This document shows, piece by piece, positions 1-7,660 of a stretch of DNA of 14,234 bases. The notes beneath the pieces were generated by a model. It saw only the letters and a program-made list of their open reading frames with translations, did not search any database and was not told the DNA's origin. Source of the DNA: Chryseobacterium gleum. GTDB lineage: Bacteria; Bacteroidota; Bacteroidia; Flavobacteriales_D; Crocinitomicaceae. A program made the translations under genes and the position numbers. The stretch covers positions 1-14,234 of the forward strand of contig CALPUT020000029.1 in assembly GCA_943326825.2 (NCBI GenBank), read 5' to 3'. Numbering within the stretch: position 1 is the first letter of the stretch; every line of letters begins with the position of its first letter.

Positions 1-50
1 ATTAATATCCAATATGGTATTCTATAATTAATTCGAGAAATAATTCTCAT
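1..50 (-). CDS. Start of a probable next operon gene, cut by the window edge
   Basis: An ATG at 50-48 overlaps the TGA stop of the FemAB-like gene in the ATGA arrangement seen at several other junctions of this operon. From it a frame stays open for 16 codons to the window edge, reading MRIISRINYRIPYWIL. The basic and aromatic start would suit many polysaccharide-locus proteins, but 16 residues do not allow a family assignment. The call depends on the overlap pattern and the continuing gene-dense minus-strand context, not on homology. Confidence 0.45.
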   Translation of the reverse strand, partial: MRIISRINYRIPYWIL

Positions 51-1048
51 TTTATTTTTTGTTTAATTTTTAGTACGAAGGCTCCTAATTGATACAATTT
101 TTTATTCGTTATTTGAATAAATCTACCATCTTCAAATTGTTCACCTCCAAATTCAGATTTATATTTCTTAACGCCATATTCGTTACCTTTTTTCCCTGCA
201 CCCATAAAATCGATATGAGTAAGATTATTATCAATTGCAAAATTTATAACTCCTTCAATTGCTAAATGTGTAGGAAATATTTTTTTATGATAATTTCTTT
301 CTCCACAGTAATATAATGTATAAATTCCACCAATATCTGTAAATACACAAAATGCCCCACCAATTATTTTGTCATTATGTTTTACAATAAATATTTTTCC
401 GATTTTAGAGTGGAATAATTTTATAAAATATTCTAGTTTGGGCAAAGGTATTTTCACCCTTTCCTTATATAAATCACTCAAAATTTTATATAAAATTTCA
501 ACTTCTTTTATTGTATTAGCAACAGTATAATATGCATTTTCATCTTTTGAAATTCGAATTTCTCTTCTTCGATTATATTTCATGTTTTGAAGAATGTTTT
601 CTATTGTTGTGTTGCGTGTATTTAGTTTGAAATTTAAATATGGGGCATAATCCCAATTATTTTTTTTAAAAATAGTTTTAAATATTGTGTAGTCTACAAA
701 ATTTCTTGTTTCAATATATATGACTTTTCTTTCTAATAATTTTGTTATTGAATTAAGTAAAAAATTTACAACTTCTTCATTATCAGTTTTAAATATTGGC
801 CCGCCATAAATAATTGCTCTTCTTGAAAAATATCCTTTAATTCCATTTTCTTTTTGAATTGTTACTAAACAAAGAGCTAATAAATTATAGTTTTCATCTA
901 TAACGCCAATCGGAAAAGCAGATTGATTCGAAATTGAATTAAAAAAAGTGTAAAATTCAGGTGTTTGAAAAGGTGAATAATATTTATTGTTTTGTAATAA
1001 TATATTCCATTTCTCAATACTAATTTCATCTTTAATTTGTACTATCAT
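47..1048 (-). CDS. FemAB/GNAT-like acyl- or aminoacyl-transferase (stand-alone)
   Basis: This 333-residue protein belongs to the FemAB-like branch of the GNAT superfamily, often labelled lipid II:glycine glycyltransferase or GNAT. The N-terminal half begins with YYSPFQTPEFYTFF (23-36), the usual substrate-entry motif, and includes RRAIIYGGPIF (77-87). A basic helix, MKYNRRREIRISKDENAYY (156-174), leads into the second GNAT-like lobe: KIFIVKHNDKIIGGAFCVF, then HLAIEGVINFAIDNNL, and the strongly conserved end block DFMGAGKKGNEYGVKKYKSE (280-299). In characterised Fem proteins such folds move amino acids from aminoacyl-tRNA to a glycopeptide. In polysaccharide loci they probably acylate an amino sugar, with donor unknown. 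The start ATG lies 17 nt inside the preceding gene and no closer Met exists. It is the second FemAB-type domain in the operon. The sequence is distinct from the N-terminal domain of the 586-residue fusion, so they are not recent duplicates. Confidence 0.87.
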   Translation of the reverse strand: MIVQIKDEISIEKWNILLQNNKYYSPFQTPEFYTFFNSISNQSAFPIGVIDENYNLLALCLVTIQKENGIKGYFSRRAIIYGGPIFKTDNEEVVNFLLNSITKLLERKVIYIETRNFVDYTIFKTIFKKNNWDYAPYLNFKLNTRNTTIENILQNMKYNRRREIRISKDENAYYTVANTIKEVEILYKILSDLYKERVKIPLPKLEYFIKLFHSKIGKIFIVKHNDKIIGGAFCVFTDIGGIYTLYYCGERNYHKKIFPTHLAIEGVINFAIDNNLTHIDFMGAGKKGNEYGVKKYKSEFGGEQFEDGRFIQITNKKLYQLGAFVLKIKQKIK

Positions 1049-1982
1049 TCAAGATGTTTTTATATTTTTCGATTAAAGTTAAAGCAATACTTTTATCATC
1101 TAATTTTAAATCTATAATTCTATTTCGTCCATTTGAATACGGATTGGTTTTTATAAATATTAATGCTTTTTCTATATTTTCAATATATTCATTAATATCT
1201 ATAGGATTTATGAAGAGTCCAATTTCATTACCAAATAACATTTTGACATCACCAACATCTGTTGATACGATTACTTTATTACATGCCATTGCCTCTTTAA
1301 TTATATTTGGACTACCTTCCCATAAACTACTTAAAAGAATTATGTCTGCAGCATTTAGATATTGGGGAACATCAGAATTTGGAATGTTCACCAGTGTATA
1401 TAATTCGATTGTAGGTGTTTTTATTTTATTTACAGCTTCCTGAGTGAAATTGAAATTTTTTTCAAAGCGAGATGGATCAGCAGCAAATAAAATATTGATT
1501 TTAGATGTATTCCAATTAATTTTTTCTTGAGATTTTTTTATATTTTCTGGATAATATTTTGATATATTAACACCATTAGGAATTACAACTGAAGATTTGA
1601 TTCCTAAACTTGTTTTCATGTCTGATGACTTTACAATTAATAATCTCCAATTAAAAATATAATTAAACATTTTGATCAGTTTAATAAAACTATTTTTGGA
1701 CTTTACATCAGATCCCATTAATGAAACTACAAGCGGAGAAGCTCCTGCTAAGCTAGCAGTAAAAGCAGATAAAGAAAAATGAGCATGTATTAGGTCATAT
1801 TTATTAGCTTTTATTTGTTTTTTCAAAGGCAAAATATTTTTTAAATATCCCTTTAGTCCCTTTCCTTTTATAGTGAAATATTCAATATTAACACCTTCCT
1901 TTTTAAGGCTTTCACCTTGGTTGAAGACGATGGGACTTATTCCATTTTGTGAATTACCACTACATACAAAAAGAATATTCAT
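1032..1982 (-). CDS. GT4-family glycosyltransferase (GT-B fold), short 316-residue form
   Basis: A compact GT4 enzyme. The N-terminal domain holds KYDLIHAHFSLSAFTASLAG (61-80), the usual D-(I/V)-(I/V)-H-x-H motif, and LVVSLMGSDV (84-93). The linker reads VVIPNGVNISKYYP (132-145), the standard N-G-V block. The donor domain shows INILFAADPSRFEKNF (162-177) and DIILLSSLWEGSPNIIKEAM with a proper E222-x7-E230 motif, then VIVSTDVGDV. It is shorter than many GT4 proteins (350-400 residues), but both domains and all landmark motifs are present, so it looks intact rather than truncated. ATG start overlaps the previous GT4 stop by 4 nt. The stop lies 17 nt inside the following FemAB-like gene. It probably adds one sugar of the repeat unit; donor unknown. 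Confidence 0.91.
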   Translation of the reverse strand: MNILFVCSGNSQNGISPIVFNQGESLKKEGVNIEYFTIKGKGLKGYLKNILPLKKQIKANKYDLIHAHFSLSAFTASLAGASPLVVSLMGSDVKSKNSFIKLIKMFNYIFNWRLLIVKSSDMKTSLGIKSSVVIPNGVNISKYYPENIKKSQEKINWNTSKINILFAADPSRFEKNFNFTQEAVNKIKTPTIELYTLVNIPNSDVPQYLNAADIILLSSLWEGSPNIIKEAMACNKVIVSTDVGDVKMLFGNEIGLFINPIDINEYIENIEKALIFIKTNPYSNGRNRIIDLKLDDKSIALTLIEKYKNILNDSTN

Positions 1983-3160
1983 TTTTTAACGTTTTGTAAT
2001 AACTCAATTTTATTGAAAAGAATATCACTAATCATAAATTTATCGAAATAGTGATTAACTGTTTTATAAGAGTTCATTCCTAATTTTTTTCTTAACTCTT
2101 TATCAGAGCCTAATATTAATATTGAGTTACATATATCGATTGATGATTCTGGTTCGATTAATAATGCATTCTGGTTTTGCTTTAAATATAAGTTTACATC
2201 ACCTACATTTGTAGCAATAATTGCATTCTCACTGGCTAAATATTCTCCTAATTTGAATGGAAATCCGAAGTTAGCATATTTAGAATTAACTCTGCACATG
2301 CATAAAATATCTGAATTTACCATTTGTTGATAATAATCTGATTCGGATAAACAACCTAAGAATTCTATTTTATTTTGGAATACCGATTGTTGAATTAATT
2401 TTTGGACTATTCCATCCATTTGTTTACTTATTTTTCCAGTAAGTATCAATTTTAAATTCGAATTAGTCTCACATGCCTTTTCGAATCCTTTAAGAATATA
2501 TTCAAAGCCATCTTTATATCCAAATGACCCTCCATAAAACACCTTTATTGTATCTGAATTAATCGATCGATTTTTAAATTTTTGTATTTCAGTAATGTCA
2601 ACGCTTATTGGTAGATGTATTGTTTCAATTTTATTTTTTGTAAATGTTTTAATATACTCTACAAGCGATGTAGATATACCAAAGCATAAAGAACCAGTTT
2701 TTGAAATTTGATATAAAAATTTATTTGCAGTCCAATTTTTTAGTTTCATTTTTATGCTCATTTTGGAACTGTTAGCATAATTAATATTTTCAACAATATC
2801 AAAAACTATTTTATAACCTATTATTTTTGAAGTTTTTATTATGAAAATTGTTTCAATTGAAGGATAACCATAATGATATAGAATATTGTTTGATTTTTTA
2901 TCAAAATTTTTAACAACATAAAAAGAACTAGAAACAATGTAATAAATTATTGATATTGGATTATATATATTGTATTTATATAATTTACATTTTAATTTGT
3001 TTAATGATTTATTTATAATATTTGAATTGATTATCACATTTGAAAACCTAATATTTTCATTATTAAATTGTGGAGAAATTAAATTTTTGACACGTTGAGT
3101 TGATGCCATTTCACCAAATACATTTACACCAACAATGATAACATTTGTTTTATGTTTCAT
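1979..3160 (-). CDS. GT4-family glycosyltransferase (GT-B fold), 393 residues
   Basis: A two-domain GT-B retaining glycosyltransferase. The N-terminal acceptor domain spans about residues 5-195 and ends with IHLPISVDI, where GT4 enzymes often have P-N-G-V-D. The C-terminal donor domain begins with DTIKVFYGGSFGYKDGFEYI (203-222), includes KLILTGKIS and IEFLGCLSESDYYQQM, and carries the EX7E-like region FGFPFKLGEYLASENAIIATNVGDV. In this region E306 is retained, but the first acidic residue of the canonical E-x7-E motif appears to be replaced (F298/G299 area). The substitution may reflect subfamily divergence, as in WbuB-like members. It starts with a 4-nt ATGA overlap with the acyltransferase gene and ends with a 4-nt overlap with the next GT4 gene, implying tight co-translation. 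Donor sugar and linkage are unknown. No signal peptide; expected at the cytoplasmic membrane face. Confidence 0.9.
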   Translation of the reverse strand: MKHKTNVIIVGVNVFGEMASTQRVKNLISPQFNNENIRFSNVIINSNIINKSLNKLKCKLYKYNIYNPISIIYYIVSSSFYVVKNFDKKSNNILYHYGYPSIETIFIIKTSKIIGYKIVFDIVENINYANSSKMSIKMKLKNWTANKFLYQISKTGSLCFGISTSLVEYIKTFTKNKIETIHLPISVDITEIQKFKNRSINSDTIKVFYGGSFGYKDGFEYILKGFEKACETNSNLKLILTGKISKQMDGIVQKLIQQSVFQNKIEFLGCLSESDYYQQMVNSDILCMCRVNSKYANFGFPFKLGEYLASENAIIATNVGDVNLYLKQNQNALLIEPESSIDICNSILILGSDKELRKKLGMNSYKTVNHYFDKFMISDILFNKIELLQNVKK

Positions 3161-3732
3161 TTGTTTTCTATGTTTTTTATTATTTTACATGGATTACCAG
3201 CAGCAATAACATTTGAAGGAATATTTTTTGTAACAATACTTCCAGCACCAATAATTGAATTTTCACCAATTGTTACTCCTTTTAAAACTTTTACTCCTTC
3301 TCCAAGCCAAACATTTTTTTTAATCAATATCGGTAAAGGTTCCCCACTTCTAGGGTCATCTGTATGCCAATCAGAATCAGTTATCAAAGTGTTAGCACCG
3401 CACCTGACATTTTCTTCTATTTCAATTTTTGAAAATGCACCAATGACTGTCCCACTAAAACCACAATTTTCTCCAATTATAATACTCGCATTTGAGGTTA
3501 AAGTACTTATCAGACAAGGTCTATTGATTCCAATTAAATTTGAATAGCTCTTTGAACGCATAGTGACATTCTCAGCAATTTTTATAGAACTACCTTTTTT
3601 TTGGTTAATATGCGGTAAGCCATACAATTTAATTTTAGTAAATTTTTGTCCTTTTAAGAAACATATTAATTTAAATAATATTCTAGAATTGAATCTTAAT
3701 AGAATCAATGAAATTGTATAAAATTTATTCAT
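3157..3732 (-). CDS. Hexapeptide-repeat (left-handed beta-helix) sugar O-/N-acyltransferase
   Basis: A 191-residue acyltransferase of the WcaF/NodL/LacA-like group. After a basic and hydrophobic N-terminus (1-30) come irregular hexapeptide repeats from about residue 47 to 170, such as SIKIAENVTM, ASIIIGENCGF and KIEIEENVRCGANTLI. A long loop follows with TDSDWHTDDPRSGEP (118-132). H123 in this loop corresponds to the catalytic histidine of galactoside/maltose acetyltransferase relatives. The family ending VWLGEGVKVLKGVTIGENSI...AGNPCKIIK is intact. It probably adds an acetyl group from acetyl-CoA to a hydroxyl (or amine) of the repeat unit. ATG start 4 nt after the polymerase; its TGA overlaps the start of the following glycosyltransferase by 4 nt. 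The acceptor sugar is not predictable from sequence. Confidence 0.88.
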   Translation of the reverse strand: MNKFYTISLILLRFNSRILFKLICFLKGQKFTKIKLYGLPHINQKKGSSIKIAENVTMRSKSYSNLIGINRPCLISTLTSNASIIIGENCGFSGTVIGAFSKIEIEENVRCGANTLITDSDWHTDDPRSGEPLPILIKKNVWLGEGVKVLKGVTIGENSIIGAGSIVTKNIPSNVIAAGNPCKIIKNIENK

Positions 3733-3736
3733 AAGT

Positions 3737-4972
3737 TTATTTATTATTAAAATGAAAATTTTTCATATTAATAAGAGGGAAAAATAAAATTGACCATAAT
3801 AGTATATCTCTTGAAATCGAATTTGAAAATAAGTATACTAAAATAATAATAGGTAATAGGTAGTAACCTTTTAAATATGGATATAAATATTTAAGATATT
3901 CGGCATATTTCTTTAAAGTATAAAAAAGAAATAAAAAACCAGTTAATCCCCAAAAAGATATCAATGCCATTAAGCCATTTGGCCCAGCAATAACTTCACC
4001 GTCTATTGCATGTATTTTTCCTGTATTATTGACTCCATGTCCAAATGGATAGTTTAAAATATTTTTACTTTCAACTTCTAAAGCACCAAATCTATTTAAT
4101 GAATTTCCCCTTTTTATTTTGTCAATTCCATATTTCATTACTTTATCATTAGAATTATTTGTTTTTTCAAATTTTTCAGAAATCACACTTGAATTAATTA
4201 TGTAAAATCCTAATATCAGAAAAGTCGAGAACATAAAAAACTTTAAAGAATAACTTATGTTTTTATTGATTAAAAAAAACAAAAAGAAAAGTAATAATGA
4301 GATATAAAAGGTAGTTGAAAGGGTTGTTAAACCGGCAACAGTTAAGATTATTAATCTCTTGTTCAATTTAAAATTGTTTACTGTTAAATTATGAAACAAC
4401 GCAATTCCAATTAAATATCCAAAATGAGCTGGTTCAATTGCAAATCCATCATTTCGTATGTTTTCATAACCACCATGTGAAGTATAAAAAAAGCAATTCC
4501 AATATCCTACCTGAGTTCTTAATTCACCAGACATATTGAATTCACTTAGATAATTATTATAAAAAAAAGGATCAAAAATTAAAATTAAAAAACAAGGTAA
4601 ACTAATTAAAGCACCATAATATATAAATTTTTCAAATTTTTCAAAAAAGGAATGATTAAAAATTTTTATTAAAAAATAAGGTATTAATATTCTAAAATAA
4701 TAGCCAATAAAAGATCTGATTGTAAAATCCTCATCTCCATTGATAGTATAAGAAAAAATATTTATTAATGTAAAAATTAATAAGAAAAATGAAATAAATG
4801 GATCCCATTTTAAATTTTTTAATGAAAAACAAATAAAACCAAGAATAGCAACTGGAACTATTAACCAATCTATTTCGGTTAAAAATGTTGCTCCAGTAAT
4901 ATATATCATACATAAAGTAAAATATATATTTTTTAAATTTCTAACTAGTGAAGATTCAATTTGGTAAATCAT
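3737..4972 (-). CDS. wzy: Wzy-like O-antigen/capsule polymerase (O-antigen ligase-family membrane protein)
   Basis: This 411-residue polytopic membrane protein has about 10-11 hydrophobic segments, for example near residues 15-33, 36-50, 59-75, 90-105, 118-135, 183-197, 207-217, 221-236, 244-260, 332-352 and 371-384. Between them is a large loop (about 136-180) containing NDGFAIEPAHFGY (174-186), a motif frequent in Wzy-type polymerases (E-P-x-H/S-F-x). A second conserved stretch, RFGALEVESKNILNYPFGHG (294-313), resembles the region before the last periplasmic loop of the O-antigen ligase/polymerase superfamily. Polymerases are highly divergent, so the call rests on topology, these motifs and the flippase in the same operon. 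A WaaL-type ligase cannot be excluded, but the location inside the repeat-unit cluster favours Wzy. GC is very low: the 60-nt stretch 4741-4800 has 7 G/C by hand count. Start ATG 1 nt after the preceding stop. Confidence 0.8.
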   Translation of the reverse strand: MIYQIESSLVRNLKNIYFTLCMIYITGATFLTEIDWLIVPVAILGFICFSLKNLKWDPFISFFLLIFTLINIFSYTINGDEDFTIRSFIGYYFRILIPYFLIKIFNHSFFEKFEKFIYYGALISLPCFLILIFDPFFYNNYLSEFNMSGELRTQVGYWNCFFYTSHGGYENIRNDGFAIEPAHFGYLIGIALFHNLTVNNFKLNKRLIILTVAGLTTLSTTFYISLLLFFLFFLINKNISYSLKFFMFSTFLILGFYIINSSVISEKFEKTNNSNDKVMKYGIDKIKRGNSLNRFGALEVESKNILNYPFGHGVNNTGKIHAIDGEVIAGPNGLMALISFWGLTGFLFLFYTLKKYAEYLKYLYPYLKGYYLLPIIILVYLFSNSISRDILLWSILFFPLINMKNFHFNNK

Positions 4973-4973
4973 T

Positions 4974-6035
4974 TTAGCCTAATTGAGTAAGAGTTTTTAG
5001 ATAGTATTCCCATTCTCCTATATCATAATATTGTTTCTCAGAAATAGGAAAAACACTAACTTTTTTCCCTTTTTCTTTTAGATTTGATATCAATGTTGTT
5101 ATATGTAAAAATTCATTTTCATTTATTTCATTAAGAATTTCTGAATTCAATATATACATTCCTGTATTGATCATAAATGTTAATTCAGGTTTTTCTTTCA
5201 TAGAAATTAGTTCACCACTTTCACCTGTTTCAACAGTACCATAGGGTAAATAAATATGTTTTAAAGAACATATCATTGTGATATCATTTTCATTTTGAAT
5301 ATGAAAATCTAATATTTCGTTGTAATTCTGATCAATGATAACATCACAGTTTGTCACAAAAACTGGTGTGTCAAATTTATTTTTTAATAATGATAAGCTT
5401 CCTGCTGTTCCAAGAGGATAATCTTCTTGGAAATAATTAATATTATATTTTTTATTTTCAATACTATCAAAATAATATTGAATTAAATCAGCTTTGTAAT
5501 TAACTGAAAAATAAAAATCAGATGCACCATGATCACAAAATTTTTCAATAATATGTTCAGCAATAGTTTTATCTCCAATAGGAATTAATGGTTTTGGAAT
5601 AACATTCGTAAGAGGACGCATTCTAGTACCTTTTCCTCCAGCCATTATAATGATCGGTATGTTAATTAATTTTTGTTCTTGCTTTCTTTTTTCAAATAAA
5701 TCATTCCAAAAAATCACATCATGAATTTCACCTTTTTCATTAATAATAGGCATAAATTCGTCACGTTCAACGAGCATTTTATTTTTAATGAAATCAATAT
5801 TATCACTAGTTTTTGCAAATGTAATATCTGTTCTTTTTATTGAATCAACTGAGTTTTCTAATGAAATATTTTTAATTATCGCCCTTTGAATATCGCCTAT
5901 AGATATAAGACCATAAAATTTTGAATTGTCTAATAATATCAATAGTTTGGTGTTTTGCTCATCCATTTTCTTTAATGCAAACAAAATACTATCAGTGAAA
6001 TTTATTGAAATATCATCTATGTTTTTTCTCTCCAT
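4974..6035 (-). CDS. PtmE-like sugar-1-phosphate nucleotidyltransferase with N-terminal CBS pair
   Basis: Two CBS modules (about residues 8-60 and 65-118; YGLISIGDIQRAI lies in the first) precede a full NTP_transferase domain. That domain has the pyrophosphorylase signature MAGGKGTRMRPLT (131-143), PKPLIPIG with the sugar-phosphate-binding lysine K148, LGTAGSL (208-214) and TNCDVI with D231 as metal ligand. The architecture matches PtmE of Campylobacter, which makes GDP-glucosamine for legionaminic acid, and similar proteins annotated as mannose-1-phosphate guanylyltransferase-like. The reaction is probably NTP plus a sugar-1-phosphate giving an NDP-sugar and pyrophosphate. CBS modules usually bind adenosine nucleotides and may make the enzyme energy-responsive. 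At 353 residues it is complete. It lies 6 nt after its upstream neighbour and 1 nt before the polymerase gene. No other enzyme of a GDP-sugar legionaminic route is visible nearby, so its sugar is unknown. Confidence 0.88.
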   Translation of the reverse strand: MERKNIDDISINFTDSILFALKKMDEQNTKLLILLDNSKFYGLISIGDIQRAIIKNISLENSVDSIKRTDITFAKTSDNIDFIKNKMLVERDEFMPIINEKGEIHDVIFWNDLFEKRKQEQKLINIPIIIMAGGKGTRMRPLTNVIPKPLIPIGDKTIAEHIIEKFCDHGASDFYFSVNYKADLIQYYFDSIENKKYNINYFQEDYPLGTAGSLSLLKNKFDTPVFVTNCDVIIDQNYNEILDFHIQNENDITMICSLKHIYLPYGTVETGESGELISMKEKPELTFMINTGMYILNSEILNEINENEFLHITTLISNLKEKGKKVSVFPISEKQYYDIGEWEYYLKTLTQLG

Positions 6036-6041
6036 TTTAAC

Positions 6042-6740
6042 TTATCTAATTGTTGACCAAAATAACAAATTTGAATTTTCGATACCTAAAAAAAACAACA
6101 AATCCAAAGATGATAACCCTTCAATAAATTCTTTTTTTGGATTTTGAATATATTTAGGGTGTTTAAATTCTTGCCATATTATATTTATATTTTTTTGTTC
6201 GAATTTTTTTAATATCAAATTATCCATATAAGCTTTAGCACCTTTACCAGAAATATAATTTTTAACATTTAATTTCTCACAAATTTCGAGTACCAAATCT
6301 CCTTTTTTTTCAACACAATTTAAGTTAATTGACTCAATAATCTCAACTTTAATATTAAAAATGTCAAACAAAAAAAACATAGATTTTGAAATAACTTCAT
6401 AAGGTGAATTATTTTTATTTTGCAAATAAAACTCTTCAACTAATGGATATATTTCATTAAAGTAAGGTGCTTTTAAATAATAATTTTTTATTTTATTTAA
6501 ATGATCATAAGCCCATTCTGAATTTTTAAACTTTAAATTATTTAAAGTTACGCCAAGATTATAATTTACTGGTAAATTTAAAAATTTTGGTTCACCATTA
6601 CAATAAAATATATTTCTATATTGATATGAAGCTTTATTTGCAGCAACATCGTTCAACAAAACAAGATAATTGCTTCTAGCAATTTTATCAATTAATCCTA
6701 GCCAAGGAAAAAATGAAGGTTGATGAATTGATGTTATCAT
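6042..6740 (-). CDS. WbqC-family protein of polysaccharide loci
   Basis: This 232-residue protein opens with MITSIHQPSFFPWLGLIDKI, the hallmark start of the WbqC family, and continues with VLLNDVAANKASYQYRN and PKFLNLPVNY (51-60), both family-conserved. The family is found in O-antigen clusters. It lacks a settled biochemical function; a role in amino acid (glycine) transfer to amino sugars has been suggested for an O-antigen homolog, as far as I recall. There is no signal peptide or membrane segment, so it should act in the cytoplasm. It starts with a 4-nt ATGA overlap with the GT2 gene and ends 6 nt before the nucleotidyltransferase. Its co-occurrence with a FemAB/PglD fusion and a PIG-L deacetylase fits a part in amino-sugar modification, but this is inference. 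The family call is firm, the function is not. Confidence 0.85.
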   Translation of the reverse strand: MITSIHQPSFFPWLGLIDKIARSNYLVLLNDVAANKASYQYRNIFYCNGEPKFLNLPVNYNLGVTLNNLKFKNSEWAYDHLNKIKNYYLKAPYFNEIYPLVEEFYLQNKNNSPYEVISKSMFFLFDIFNIKVEIIESINLNCVEKKGDLVLEICEKLNVKNYISGKGAKAYMDNLILKKFEQKNINIIWQEFKHPKYIQNPKKEFIEGLSSLDLLFFLGIENSNLLFWSTIR

Positions 6741-7660
6741 TTATTTTTAACTAATGAGATAAAACTTCTTTTTAAAGCAAAAAATATCAATTTTATTTTT
6801 TCAATACTTGATGCTTTAGTTTTGAAAGTTTTAGAAATGTAAATATAAATAACTCTATATTTTTTAATATGGGATGCAGCGCTAATTATAGATTTATAAT
6901 GCCAAAGTTTTGCTTTTGAGTCTTTTTCAAAGCTATTTTTATGATCAAGTAAAATTTTTTCATAATATTCAATTACAGCTTCGTAGTTTATTATTCCTCC
7001 TTTTTGAGTAGTTAAGTGCACATATTCATGAAACCAGTGTGTTTTTACTAATACTTCAGGTATAAAATCATGTTCATAATATTCAGAAATATTTAAATTG
7101 AATTGATAATCTGCACCAAATCGTATTGTTTCATCATAACCTCCACCAATTTTATTAATTGCTTCTTTTCTTACTAGCATTAATGTACCTCCACCAGTAC
7201 AAGGACCATAAAGTAATTTTGAATATAAAGCACCTCTTGATTCTTCTTTTCCAAATTTAATATGGATGTTTTTTGAGTCATCCCAAAATTCTTCCCAACA
7301 ATAAACAATCCCCAATTGCTCTCCTTTTTCTTCCATCAAATTTACCTGTTTGTATAATTTGGTTGGAAGAAATTCATCATCATCATCTAAAATAGCAATG
7401 TATTTTCCTTTAGCTTTACTAAATCCAATATTGATACAATATGCAGCATTTTTATTTTCAGGGATATAAATGTATTTAATTCGAGAATCCATTTTACAGA
7501 ATTCTTCAGAAACCCTTCTAGTTTCATCAGTGCTAGCACCATCAATAATAAGAATTTCATAATTATCATAAGTCTGATTTAATACACTTTTAATTGCTCG
7601 TGGAAGTAAATTTGATCGATTCCGTGTATTTAAAACTACTGAAACAAGTGGTTGGTTCAT
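6737..7660 (-). CDS. GT2-family glycosyltransferase (GT-A fold)
   Basis: This inverting glycosyltransferase of family 2 probably adds one sugar to the growing lipid-linked repeat unit at the cytoplasmic face. The N-terminal GT-A domain shows PLVSVVLNTRNRSNLLPRAI with the nucleotide-binding strand, then NYEILIIDGASTDET, then the metal/nucleotide DDDDE acidic cluster in KYIAILDDDDEF. The acceptor region follows with GGGYDETIRFGADYQFNLNI. The C-terminal ~60 residues include lysine-rich and hydrophobic stretches that may sit on the membrane surface. Two ATGs are possible: 7669 (310 residues, 13-nt overlap with the flippase gene) and 7660 (307 residues, 4-nt ATGA overlap). The latter is chosen because the same ATGA arrangement recurs at other junctions in this operon. 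Donor and acceptor cannot be predicted. The WbqC-family gene begins with another ATGA overlap. Confidence 0.92.
   Translation of the reverse strand: MNQPLVSVVLNTRNRSNLLPRAIKSVLNQTYDNYEILIIDGASTDETRRVSEEFCKMDSRIKYIYIPENKNAAYCINIGFSKAKGKYIAILDDDDEFLPTKLYKQVNLMEEKGEQLGIVYCWEEFWDDSKNIHIKFGKEESRGALYSKLLYGPCTGGGTLMLVRKEAINKIGGGYDETIRFGADYQFNLNISEYYEHDFIPEVLVKTHWFHEYVHLTTQKGGIINYEAVIEYYEKILLDHKNSFEKDSKAKLWHYKSIISAASHIKKYRVIYIYISKTFKTKASSIEKIKLIFFALKRSFISLVKNK

Noticed and set aside
1054..1443. Plus-strand open frame of 129 codons opposite the short GT4 gene.
   Set aside because: It lies wholly inside a well-supported minus-strand gene with canonical GT4 motifs, has no recognisable domain, and AT-rich antisense frames of this length arise easily.
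3152..3547. Plus-strand open frame of 131 codons opposite the hexapeptide acyltransferase.
   Set aside because: The repetitive hexapeptide coding pattern leaves few antisense stops. The translation is low-complexity and lacks any family motif.
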